Below are positions 1 to 7,053 of a stretch of 32,508 bases of DNA, one piece after another; position 1 is the first letter of the stretch; each line of letters opens with the position of its first letter. The stretch covers positions 1 to 32,508 of the forward strand of contig NZ_DAFZ01000023.1 in the NCBI RefSeq assembly GCF_002498065.1. The letters are read 5' to 3'. The notes beneath the pieces are model-generated. The model ran no database searches and was not told the origin of the DNA. It saw only the letters and a program-made list of their open reading frames with translations. Position numbers and translations under genes: made by a program. The DNA is from Methanoculleus sp. UBA208. GTDB lineage: Archaea > Halobacteriota > Methanomicrobia > Methanomicrobiales > Methanoculleaceae.

Positions 1-5
1 CCCTC

Positions 6-49
6 AGGCCAGTCGTAACCCGAAACTAGGCCAGTCGTAACCCGAAACT
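6..49. repeat. Tandem direct repeat, two 22-base copies
   Basis: Two identical 22-base units (6-27 and 28-49) stand directly head to tail; each starts AGGCCAGTCG and ends CCCGAAACT. No spacer separates them and the five bases before the first copy do not continue the unit, so the array seems to end here. Function is unknown; it lies upstream of the promoter of the membrane protein at 204. Confidence 0.85.
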
Positions 50-162
50 CTCCGGGTTTTCAAGTTCCTGTCCGGTGCACGTTGAAGTGCTCAAGTTCGC
101 TCGTGTTCGCACTCCCCCGGCAGCGGTCTCCCCGCGCTCCCCGGGTGGCGGGAACATCAAGA

Positions 163-170
163 TTTATATA
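163..170 (+). promoter_or_regulatory. TATA box for the TM-helix protein gene
   Basis: TTTATATA sits 34 bases before the GTG start at 204, the usual archaeal arrangement. Transcription would start near 193-197, giving a very short leader that carries the ribosome site GGTGAT (193-198). Confidence 0.65.
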
Positions 171-203
171 GTACGGACCATATCCTTCCCCCGGTGATAT
201 ACC

Positions 204-893
204 GTGACAAATGGAGACCTCTCGGCTCAGGTGTTTGAGCCGGTTGAAGAACTGGCCCGTAATGTCATTCTGTTTCTGCCAAACCTCATTGCAGCAATCG
301 TCATTCTCATCATCGGCTGGATCCTCGGGCGCATCCTTGGAAGAGTAGTTGCCGAAGTCCTCGACCGAATCGGCGTCGACGACGCTCTCCGGAAGACATC
401 GGTCGGACAGCAGATCGAACGATCCACGATGAACATAAGCCACCTCTTCGACCTCATCGTCCGCTGGTTCATCTACCTCATCGCAATCCTCGCAGCGGTC
501 AGCGTCCTGCAGATCCCGGCCCTGACGGCGGCGGTCGCGGCCATCGTAGCCTACATCCCGAACATCGTCGCATTCATCATCATCCTGGTCGCCGGATTCA
601 TCCTGATCGACTGGCTGATCGACATGCTCCAGAACATGGGGGAGGTGCAGCAGATCCAGGGCTTCGGGCTGATCGCGATGCTGCTGCGGGCGTTCCTCTA
701 CTTCGTCGTCGCCATCCTCGCGCTCCAGCAGCTCTTGATCGACCTCTCGATCATCTACGTCTTCGTTGTCCCGATCGCCTGGGGAGTCGGACTCGGCCTC
801 GGTGCGGCGATCGCCATCATCGTCGGGCTCGGCCTCCGCGATCGGGCGCCGGAGATGATGGACCGGTTGATGGGCAAGGTGAAAAAAGAATAA
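204..893 (+). CDS. TM-helix repeat (MscS-related) membrane protein
   Basis: This 229-residue protein is almost entirely membrane helices. It has two copies of the conserved TM-helix repeat found in small mechanosensitive-channel relatives: one around residues 25-55 (LPNLIAAIVILIIGW, then GRILGR) and one around 112-145 (YIPNIVAFIIILVAGF). Further helices lie near 85-105, 155-180 and 190-215. The soluble beta domain of true MscS channels is absent, so a pore or scaffold role in the membrane is inferred, not shown. The start is GTG at 204, chosen because GGTGAT lies five bases upstream and a TATA box is correctly placed. The tail KVKKE is short and basic. It is followed by a T-tract terminator and a convergent gene. 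Confidence 0.75.
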   Translation: MTNGDLSAQVFEPVEELARNVILFLPNLIAAIVILIIGWILGRILGRVVAEVLDRIGVDDALRKTSVGQQIERSTMNISHLFDLIVRWFIYLIAILAAVSVLQIPALTAAVAAIVAYIPNIVAFIIILVAGFILIDWLIDMLQNMGEVQQIQGFGLIAMLLRAFLYFVVAILALQQLLIDLSIIYVFVVPIAWGVGLGLGAAIAIIVGLGLRDRAPEMMDRLMGKVKKE

Positions 894-895
894 CC

Positions 896-926
896 TTTTT
901 TTCAGCAGGCGGGCTTACAGCCCGCC
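896..926 (+). terminator. T-tract and hairpin between convergent genes
   Basis: Seven T residues (896-902) follow the stop of the membrane protein, a typical archaeal termination signal. Next comes a perfect 7-base-pair stem GGCGGGC (908-914) / GCCCGCC (920-926) with a 5-base loop. It overlaps the stop codon of the convergent gene and may protect that gene's 3' end. Confidence 0.55.
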
Positions 927-1706
927 GAATTTCCTGACATGCTCCCTGGCACGCCGGTAGCGCTGATCCCGGTCCCCTGAGGAGGGACTGCGGCCGTAGT
1001 GCCGCCGGTCCTCCCCCACCGGGCAGACTTTGATGCAGATCCCGCAGGGGGAGATGTGGCGCCGGGCGAGTTCGGCGCTGTTTCGCGCGCAGGCCGCCCT
1101 GTCGGTGAGGCCCTCGGGGTAGTCCCGGTCGTCGAGCGCGCCCGCGGGACAGGCGCTGACGCAGAGCATGCACCGGGTGCAGAGGTTTTCCGTGAGCAGG
1201 GGGTCGGGCGGGAGGTCGGCGGCGGTGAAGACCGAGCCGAACCTGACCCGGGGGCCGTACTCCGGCGTGAGGAGGGTGTTGTTCACGCCGAAGGTCCCGA
1301 GCCCCGCGAGGAGGGCGGCGTGACGGTGCGAGAAGAAGGCGACGGGGTTCTTCTGGAGCGCCTCGATGCTTCCGTAGCCGTCCCGGGGGACGAAGACCGA
1401 CAGGTAGCCGCGGTCGTTGAGGAAGGAGGCGAGCCGGTAGGTGTACTGGTCGAGCAGGGTGTTGACGGTCTTATAGAGTTCGTGGTAGTAGATGGAGGGA
1501 GAGGTCTCGAGCACCGGGAGGTGGACCGGGAGGCCGATGACGATCACCGACCGGGCCTCCGGAAAGATCGACTGCGGGTAGAACTCTTCCGGCATCCAGG
1601 GTAGGAAAGGCGGGTTCTCCCACCGGTCCGTCCCCGCGACCCCGACGAGCGGGATCTCCATCTTCCGGCACCGCTCGAGGACGGCTGCCTTCAGGTCGCT
1701 GTTCAT
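915..1706 (-). CDS. QueG-like 4Fe-4S protein
   Basis: This 263-residue soluble protein resembles the epoxyqueuosine reductase (QueG) and reductive-dehalogenase-like superfamily. The N-terminal half has the expected pattern (ARSVIVIGLPV near 50-60, then AALLAGLGTFGVNN near 130). The C-terminal half carries two cluster-binding motifs, CTRCMLCVSACPAGAL (about 177-192) and CGICIKVCPVG (about 220-230), enough for two 4Fe-4S clusters. It is shorter than typical bacterial QueG, lacking the C-terminal HEAT-like part, so tRNA modification should not be assumed. A general redox role for a cobalamin- or substrate-bound intermediate is the safe reading. The ATG at 1706 is kept, although no strong ribosome site precedes it. 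Confidence 0.75.
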   Translation of the reverse strand: MNSDLKAAVLERCRKMEIPLVGVAGTDRWENPPFLPWMPEEFYPQSIFPEARSVIVIGLPVHLPVLETSPSIYYHELYKTVNTLLDQYTYRLASFLNDRGYLSVFVPRDGYGSIEALQKNPVAFFSHRHAALLAGLGTFGVNNTLLTPEYGPRVRFGSVFTAADLPPDPLLTENLCTRCMLCVSACPAGALDDRDYPEGLTDRAACARNSAELARRHISPCGICIKVCPVGEDRRHYGRSPSSGDRDQRYRRAREHVRKFGGL

Positions 1707-1766
1707 GGGTATCGATCTCTTGTGTCCTGCGGGAAAAAATCTTCCTGCTTCGCGACCCTCCCCGAC

Positions 1767-2336
1767 TCAGAAAGCCAGGCGGACGAGCCCCACTGCCGCT
1801 GCAATGACCACGACGATCGCGATCGCCCACCCGGCAAGCATGCAGAGGAGCGAGGTGATCCGCGGGTACTGGAAGGCCCAGGCGACGACCGGGGTTCCGT
1901 AAAGGGCTATCCCGGGGATCCATATGATCGGGATGAGCATCAGGGCGCCGTAACGTTTCAGGTAATCGATATTCCCTGCCTTTTCGTCGATCTTCCGGAG
2001 AAGCCCCTGAACCATCCGGGAGCGCCCGGCGAAGAGGTCGCAGACCTCGTGGATGCCGATCATGACTGCGACCGCCACCGATGTCAGGAAGACCAGCACG
2101 ACCGCAGGGTGCAGGCCAAGCGAGAGGCCGACGACGGCCGCGGCTGCCTGAAGGAGAAGGGTCGATCCGATGAGGGCGAGGACCGCCGGCGGAGGCACGC
2201 CGAAGGCAAGGCCGAGAAGGAGCGGGATCACCAGGATAAAGAGGAGCACGAATGCTGCGGCTCGCGCTATCCGGAACCGGCAGGTGCCCGGGGAGAGAGC
2301 CCGCCCGCATGCCTCGACGGCAGCAACCCTCACCAT
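1767..2336 (-). CDS. Small multi-pass membrane protein (COG2426-like)
   Basis: A 189-residue protein with about five membrane helices (roughly 25-45, 48-72, 78-98, 130-150 and 160-185). The motif YLKRYGALMLIPIIWIPG, followed by a second helix and Gly/Ala-rich end, resembles COG2426 / Pfam Sm_multidrug_ex. The family name implies small-molecule export, but that activity is not well proved. The ATG start is supported by AGGAG (2341-2345) five bases upstream. It is preceded by a long, structured leader (separate entry), so control at the RNA level is possible. An unrelated DedA/SNARE-like membrane protein cannot be excluded. Confidence 0.6.
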   Translation of the reverse strand: MVRVAAVEACGRALSPGTCRFRIARAAAFVLLFILVIPLLLGLAFGVPPPAVLALIGSTLLLQAAAAVVGLSLGLHPAVVLVFLTSVAVAVMIGIHEVCDLFAGRSRMVQGLLRKIDEKAGNIDYLKRYGALMLIPIIWIPGIALYGTPVVAWAFQYPRITSLLCMLAGWAIAIVVVIAAAVGLVRLAF

Positions 2337-2356
2337 TGTTCTCCTGTGTACCCCGG

Positions 2357-2500
2357 AGGTAGATGAACCTGCGCACCGGGACTGTCCCGGGCAACCCTGG
2401 TGGAGATGAATAATCTACCTGCACCCGGTGTTTGGTGACTGTGCTTTCTGTTCCCGGTGCGGGTCGAGAGCCGGTGCCTGCTGCCGCAGGTGCGAACCGG
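2357..2500 (-). promoter_or_regulatory. Structured 5' leader candidate
   Basis: Between the minus-strand gene at 2336 and a possible minus-strand TATA-like element (CTTTTACA, near 2532-2540) are nested inverted repeats. The outer stem is AGGTAGAT (2357-2364) / ATCTACCT (2413-2420), perfect over 8 base pairs, and encloses CCGGGA/TCCCGG. A second hairpin pairs CCGGT (2471-2475) with ACCGG (2496-2500) and CCTGC with GCAGG inside. If transcribed, this leader of about 170 bases would fold strongly just before the AGGAG site. It matches no riboswitch I can name. Confidence 0.4.
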
Positions 2501-2546
2501 GGCGGTGACCGACCGACAGCAGGAGAGACGATGTAAAAGAGCCAGG

Positions 2547-2554
2547 TTTTTATC
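2547..2554 (+). promoter_or_regulatory. TATA-like box for the short helical protein
   Basis: TTTTTATC is centred about 29 bases before the ATG at 2579 and no ribosome site lies between them. The transcript is therefore probably leaderless or nearly so. Confidence 0.5.
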
Positions 2555-2578
2555 CCGGGCAGACCTACACCCACGTTT

Positions 2579-2869
2579 ATGAGCGAGACTGAAGGTCGCT
2601 TTGAACAGGGGCGGTGGGTCCCCAATCCCCCCCCTGCACCGGAGGAGGAGCCGGCACCGGCCTCCCCCACCGTCGACGAACGTATGCAGGAGGCATCCCA
2701 ATCGGTCCGGAAAGCGGTCAACGATGTTATGAACGCGGGCCACCACCTCTTAGGGACGCCCGAGGGGCACGAACATATCCAGCAGGCGGCACGCAAGGCC
2801 GGGGAGGATCTTGAGCGGGCGATCGACTCCTGGGCGGAGTCCGCACGGCAGGCCTTACGGAGAACGTGA
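2579..2869 (+). CDS. Hypothetical short helical protein, 96 residues
   Basis: I do not recognise the family. Residues 1-35 are acidic and proline-rich (PPPAPEEEPAPASP) and look disordered. Residues 32-95 should form two amphipathic helices, with a GHHLLGTPEGHEH turn between them and regularly spaced Ala, Arg and Glu. There is no signal peptide or membrane segment, so it is probably cytosolic. Codon use is GC-rich like its neighbours. Support for it as a gene comes from a well-placed TATA box and a protein-like composition. The last 15 bases overlap the 3' end of the convergent hydrolase gene. Confidence 0.6.
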   Translation: MSETEGRFEQGRWVPNPPPAPEEEPAPASPTVDERMQEASQSVRKAVNDVMNAGHHLLGTPEGHEHIQQAARKAGEDLERAIDSWAESARQALRRT

Positions 2870-3706
2870 GGAGGTCGAGAGGTACTCCGTGACGCGGGCG
2901 ACGACCTCGGGGTTTCTCGGCAGCATGATGTGGCAGTAACGCTCCGGGTGCCGGGCCAGGTTCCCGGGGTCCGCCGGGAGCACCTCCACCCCCGCTCCCG
3001 GGAGAAGTGAGTCGGTGTGGGGAACGATGCCGTCGCCGGCATATGTCGTCCGCCACTCGCCTTCCGGGCCGAACTCCCAGGTTTTCCCGCCGAAGGCCGG
3101 GAAGAACGCCGGGGTCGCGGTGAGGTTCGCGGCGAGGACGATCCGGTAGGCGATGTCGTCGCGGGTCCCGGCGTCCCGGAGCGCCGCAACGATCCGGCTC
3201 CCGGGCCGGAACTCCTGGACGATGGTGTCCTCCCGGGGGTCGTAGTCCTGCGGCACGAACACCCCGATAAGCCGCCGGATCACTTCGGGACCCCGAACGG
3301 GGTCGTTGAAGAGTTCGGCCATGGCCGAGCCGTTGTTCGGGGGGCCGATCCCGACGAGCTGCCGGACATCTTCCTCCCGTTTATCGCCGTCGAGGACCTC
3401 GAGGAGGTACCGGGCGATGCACGTCCCCATCGAGTGGCAGACGACGTCGACCGGGCCGCCGTACCCGGTCTCCTCCCGCTTTTCATTGATATAGTCCCGG
3501 AGAGCGAGGGCGATCGTCTCCGTCCCGGCACCCTGCATTGCGGTGTGGTCGAACCTCCAGAAGGGCACCTCAGCCCCGGAAAGCGCCGGAATGAGGCGGT
3601 TCCAGATGCCGGGATGGCTCCGCCACCCGTGGACCAGGACGGCCGGACACCGGTGGTTCATCCGGATGGTAGCACGCCTCCTCCGGGCAAGCAGCGGTTC
3701 ATCCAT
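2855..3706 (-). CDS. Alpha/beta-fold hydrolase (lipase-like)
   Basis: A 283-residue serine hydrolase of the alpha/beta fold. PAVLVHGWRSHPGIW (about 21-35) gives the oxyanion-hole region. VDVVCHSMGT (about 86-95) is the nucleophile elbow with catalytic Ser; Cys replaces the usual first Gly. The acid is probably Asp in AGDGIVPHTDS (about 225-235) and the base His in YCHIMLPRN (about 257-265). The layout resembles triacylglycerol lipases and esterases acting on acyl esters. No signal peptide is evident, so it is probably cytosolic. Met16 (3661) is an alternative start, since the first 15 residues are basic and the family core begins after them. It overlaps the convergent gene by 15 bases. Confidence 0.75.
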   Translation of the reverse strand: MDEPLLARRRRATIRMNHRCPAVLVHGWRSHPGIWNRLIPALSGAEVPFWRFDHTAMQGAGTETIALALRDYINEKREETGYGGPVDVVCHSMGTCIARYLLEVLDGDKREEDVRQLVGIGPPNNGSAMAELFNDPVRGPEVIRRLIGVFVPQDYDPREDTIVQEFRPGSRIVAALRDAGTRDDIAYRIVLAANLTATPAFFPAFGGKTWEFGPEGEWRTTYAGDGIVPHTDSLLPGAGVEVLPADPGNLARHPERYCHIMLPRNPEVVARVTEYLSTSSRSP

Positions 3707-3747
3707 TCATGATCCGATGCCAGCTGCGATGTAGGTTTCGGCGGCGG

Positions 3748-4044
3748 TTATCCTACCACCATCTTGTTTGCCTTCAGGAAGAAGCCCGGCGGCATCGGTC
3801 GGTCGAGTTTCCAGGTGATGCTCATCGGTCGGCTCCCTTCGTGGGAGAGGTACCGGGCAGTCCCGAGGAAGAGATACGGTTGCGTGACGCCGTCGACCCT
3901 GTTGTACTCGCGGACGAAGAGGAGGATCTTTTTCCCCTGCTGTTCGTGCTTGATGTAGCGCTGACCGGTCGGTGACGACGCGGATGTGGTGCTCTGGGAC
4001 TGCCAGTGGAAGAGGTTCTCGTTGATCGCGTAGTCCTTGTATTT
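3748..4044 (-). pseudogene. C-terminal remnant of a DUF3427-domain helicase
   Basis: Reading the minus strand from 4044 down to the TAA at 3748 gives 98 uninterrupted codons with no usable start, directly preceded in frame by a TAA (4047-4045). The translation matches the end of DUF3427, the C-terminal domain of large DEAD/DEAH helicases often found in defence loci. It contains INENLFHWQSQSTTS, then GQRYIKHEQQGKKILLFVRE, then YLFLGTARYLSHEGSRPMSI, and ends LKANKMVVG. The helicase and nuclease parts, normally several hundred residues, are missing and do not reappear elsewhere in the window. The break coincides with the start of the AT-rich defence island, so island insertion or replacement probably removed the 5' part. 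The remaining domain end is intact, suggesting a fairly recent event. Confidence 0.8.
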
Positions 4045-4112
4045 TTAACCATCTATGATCCGCCCTCCACTTTCGCCCCACGCGCGGCGGGACATTAAGT
4101 ACAAAAAGGAAA

Positions 4113-4120
4113 CTATAATT
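4113..4120 (+). promoter_or_regulatory. TATA box for the methyltransferase gene
   Basis: CTATAATT, preceded by an A-rich stretch, lies about 73 bases before the ATG at 4190. Transcription from near 4140 would give a leader of about 50 bases that includes the ribosome site AGGTGA (4176-4181). Confidence 0.5.
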
Positions 4121-4189
4121 TCTTGTCCTGGCAAACCCATCAGTTAGGCTCAATTTCATTTCGATCAGGGGCATTAGGTGAAAGTTCCA

Positions 4190-5455
4190 ATGGCAGCTCA
4201 GTATGTAGTGCTTGACATGTTCGCAGGTGCAGGCGGACTCACTGAGGGCTTTTTCCGGAACGACTTCAACATCGTTTCACATATCGAGATGAACACCCAT
4301 GCCGCACGAACACTTGAAACTCGGGCATTATATCACGCCCTCGTTGAAAAAGGGCATTCAAATATTTATTATCGTTACTATAACCAAGAGATGACCCGGG
4401 ATGAATTTCTTGAAGAGTGTACATCGGCCGACATTCCAGATCCGGGGGTCATAAGTTGTGAATTATCGCGCGCGACCGAGGATCTGATCGTAAAGCAGGT
4501 CTACGGAAGACTTGCTGAAATTGATCGGGACGGGGTGGATGTAATTATTGGGGGTCCGCCCTGCCAGGCATACTCTCTGATTGGAAGAGGCAGGGACCCG
4601 GAAAGTATGCGGAACGATCCTCGAAACCATCTGTATCTTCACTACCTCCGGTTCATCAATGAATTTGAGCCGGAGATATTCGTCTTTGAAAATGTCCCGG
4701 GTCTTATCAGTGCCAGAAATGGCGAAATATATTCGGATTTCCTCCGAAGGATCGATCACCTTGGATATTACACCCACGCTGAACCGCAGATACTGAATGC
4801 ACGGGATTTCGGGGTCCTGCAGAATCGGAGGCGTGTCATCTGTATTGGATGGAAAAAAGACCGCAACTCTGAATATCCGGTATTCGGATGTGATGAATCA
4901 CGGCATCGAGTATGGAATGTGCTGAGGGATCTTCCGGAGCTTGAACCCGGAACGGGTACCGACGGCCCCCAGAGTTATAGATCTGTGCGTCCCTGTGAAT
5001 ACCTCCGGAAGTACGAAATCCGCAATGGCCAGAAATATGTCCGACATCACATTGCCCGGAGCCATATTGACAGAGATCGTGAGATTTACAGAATCGCGAT
5101 ACGGATGTGGAACAACAGTAAAAAACGTCTGCGATATAATGAGTTACCGGAGAACCTGAAAACACATAAAAACCAGTCATCATTCCGGGATCGTTTTAAA
5201 GTGGTCGATGGTGATGGGCTGTCCCACGCCGTTGTTGCTCATCTGTCTAAAGACGGACACTACTTTATCCATCCGGACATCAGGCAGGCCCGCTCCCTTA
5301 CAGTGCGTGAAGCTGCCCGCCTCCAGTCATTCCCTGATAATTATCTCTTCGAAGGCCCGAGGACCGCACAATATGTCCAGATTGGAAACGCAGTCCCCCC
5401 GCTTATGGCCACAGGGATTGCACGGGAAATCAGGATCCTGCTCGAAAAAACCTGA
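4190..5455 (+). CDS. DNA (cytosine-5-)-methyltransferase
   Basis: A 421-residue C5 methyltransferase that transfers a methyl group from S-adenosylmethionine to cytosine. The motifs run in order: I, VLDMFAGAGGLTEGF (about 7-21); IV, GGPPCQAYS with catalytic Cys125; VI, FVFENVPGL; VIII, QNRRRVICIGW; IX, SLTVREAARLQSFPDNY; X, QYVQIGNAVPPLMATGIA. The target-recognition region before motif IX is about 110 residues, enough for one specificity. There is an insert between motifs I and IV (about 45-105). ATG 4190 is preferred over GTG 4178 because AGGTGA (4176-4181) is eight bases before it. The gene is AT-richer than the flanks and heads the defence island. It probably protects host sites from the operon that follows 92 bases downstream; the recognised site cannot be read from sequence. 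Confidence 0.93.
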   Translation: MAAQYVVLDMFAGAGGLTEGFFRNDFNIVSHIEMNTHAARTLETRALYHALVEKGHSNIYYRYYNQEMTRDEFLEECTSADIPDPGVISCELSRATEDLIVKQVYGRLAEIDRDGVDVIIGGPPCQAYSLIGRGRDPESMRNDPRNHLYLHYLRFINEFEPEIFVFENVPGLISARNGEIYSDFLRRIDHLGYYTHAEPQILNARDFGVLQNRRRVICIGWKKDRNSEYPVFGCDESRHRVWNVLRDLPELEPGTGTDGPQSYRSVRPCEYLRKYEIRNGQKYVRHHIARSHIDRDREIYRIAIRMWNNSKKRLRYNELPENLKTHKNQSSFRDRFKVVDGDGLSHAVVAHLSKDGHYFIHPDIRQARSLTVREAARLQSFPDNYLFEGPRTAQYVQIGNAVPPLMATGIAREIRILLEKT

Positions 5456-5547
5456 AATCAGAATCAAAAGTTTTAACCTTCTTTGCATGTCATTTCCGAT
5501 AAAGTGAGCTTGCTTTCCCGGCACAGCGCCATCAGGAATGACTGAAT

Positions 5548-7053
5548 ATGGATTATGATATACCAGGCGGTTTTGAAGTAGTAAATCCCGATCCTGGGGC
5601 GTTGATTGAATCATTAAGGTCATTCGGTTACAGCCTTGAGGCATCCATCGCTGATATCGTCGATAACAGTATCACAGCAGGCGCCCGCAATATTCATATT
5701 CAGTTTGCCTGGCGTGGGGAGCAGTCCACCATTGCCATTATGGACGACGGCTGTGGAATGACCGAAGACAAGCTGGTTAACGCCATGCGGCCTGGAAGCA
5801 GGAGTCCTCTGGAAGAGCGTGATCCCGGTGACCTCGGCCGGTTCGGGCTCGGTCTGAAGACTGCCTCGTTTTCTCAGTGCCGTAAGCTTTCTGTCGGATC
5901 GAGAGCAGTCGGACATGAACCGGCTATGCGAATCTGGGATCTCGATTATGTAAACCAGTGCGGAGAGTGGCGATTAAAGAAGGTAGATCCCCGCGATAAT
6001 GGCGACGCCTTTTCAGTCCTTGAAACTGGAACAAACGGCACAGTTGTTCTGTGGGAACAGATTGATCGTCTGGTTGGAGGTGCTGAGAAGGATGATCACC
6101 GGCGTGAAAACCTGTTCTATGAGCATATTGACACGGTTAAAAGTCATTTAAGCATGGTATTTCACCGGTTCCTTGAAAATCAAAACACCCTGAAAATCTT
6201 TATCAATAACCGCCCGCTTTCCCCGTGGGATCCATTCCTAAGAAATCATCCCTCGACACAGCTCCTTCCAGAAGAACCCCTTTACCATTCAGGGCAAAAG
6301 ATAACCATCCGTCCGTTTGTCCTTCCCTACCGGGCAAAGTTAAATGACAGGGCATATGAGACCGCGGGCGGGCCAGGTGGCTGGAATTTGCGCCAGGGAT
6401 TCTATATTTACCGCAACAACCGCCTTATCGTCGCCGGTGATTGGCTCGGTCTCGGTTTCAGGAAGGAGACCCATACCAAACTTGCCCGGATTCTCGTGGA
6501 TATCCCTAACTCAATGGACGAAGACTGGAAGATTGATGTCAGAAAATCCGTCGCCCGCCCTCCCGCTCACCTCAGGGACGATTTCAAACGTATTGCCCGT
6601 CTGACAATCGAGCGTGCTACGGCAGTTTACCGGCACCGGGGGAAGGTTATTGAGCGCCAAACTGCCGAGGATTATGTATTCCCGTGGGATACGAATGTCA
6701 GGAATGGCACGTACTTCTATACCGTCAACCGCAGCCACCCCCTTGTTGCGGCCGTCCTTGAGAATTCCGGTGGCAACAGGAAGAATATCGAGGCGATGCT
6801 GAGGCTTGTTGAGGAGACCGTCCCGGTCCCGACGATTATCGTAAATAACACGGAAAACCCTGACAGGCTTCGCCGTCCCTTCGAAGGCTGTCCATCGGGA
6901 GAACTTCGTGCAGTGATGAATGAGATCTGGTTATCTATGAGACAATCAGGGGAATCCATTGCTGATATCAGAGAGCGAATTATCCGGATGGAACCATTCT
7001 GTGATTATCCAGAGCATGTAGCAGTTTTTCTCGAATCAATGGAGGAAAGTTAA
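5548..7053 (+). CDS. MORC/MutL-like GHKL ATPase of a restriction-like system
   Basis: A 501-residue protein with an N-terminal GHKL (HSP90/histidine kinase/MutL type) ATP-binding domain. The N-box is EASIADIVDNSI (31-42, Glu31 and Asn40). The G1 box is MDDGCGM (65-71). The G2 box is GRFGLGLKTASFS (97-109). WKIDVRKSVARPP, about residues 327-339, fits the second, S5-like domain that completes the ATP site. The C-terminal 150 residues are not recognised. Proteins of this type occur with Z1, PD-(D/E)XK and AIPR genes in restriction-modification-like operons described computationally by Aravind and colleagues. An ATP-gated clamp on DNA is the inferred role. It is the first gene of the overlapping block 5548-12952; the next gene overlaps its stop by one base. 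Confidence 0.88.
   Translation: MDYDIPGGFEVVNPDPGALIESLRSFGYSLEASIADIVDNSITAGARNIHIQFAWRGEQSTIAIMDDGCGMTEDKLVNAMRPGSRSPLEERDPGDLGRFGLGLKTASFSQCRKLSVGSRAVGHEPAMRIWDLDYVNQCGEWRLKKVDPRDNGDAFSVLETGTNGTVVLWEQIDRLVGGAEKDDHRRENLFYEHIDTVKSHLSMVFHRFLENQNTLKIFINNRPLSPWDPFLRNHPSTQLLPEEPLYHSGQKITIRPFVLPYRAKLNDRAYETAGGPGGWNLRQGFYIYRNNRLIVAGDWLGLGFRKETHTKLARILVDIPNSMDEDWKIDVRKSVARPPAHLRDDFKRIARLTIERATAVYRHRGKVIERQTAEDYVFPWDTNVRNGTYFYTVNRSHPLVAAVLENSGGNRKNIEAMLRLVEETVPVPTIIVNNTENPDRLRRPFEGCPSGELRAVMNEIWLSMRQSGESIADIRERIIRMEPFCDYPEHVAVFLESMEES

Noticed and set aside
6..49. CRISPR array
   Set aside because: Two directly adjacent copies with no spacers, and no cas gene in the window.
1471..3189. 572-codon minus-strand open frame
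   Set aside because: It overlaps three better-supported genes, is Arg/Pro/Ser-rich and has no family motif; GC-rich DNA leaves such frames open by chance.
3822..4052. Minus-strand Ser/Thr/Arg-rich frame over the DUF3427 remnant
   Set aside because: It is an out-of-frame reading; the DUF3427 match is in a different frame that lacks a start codon.
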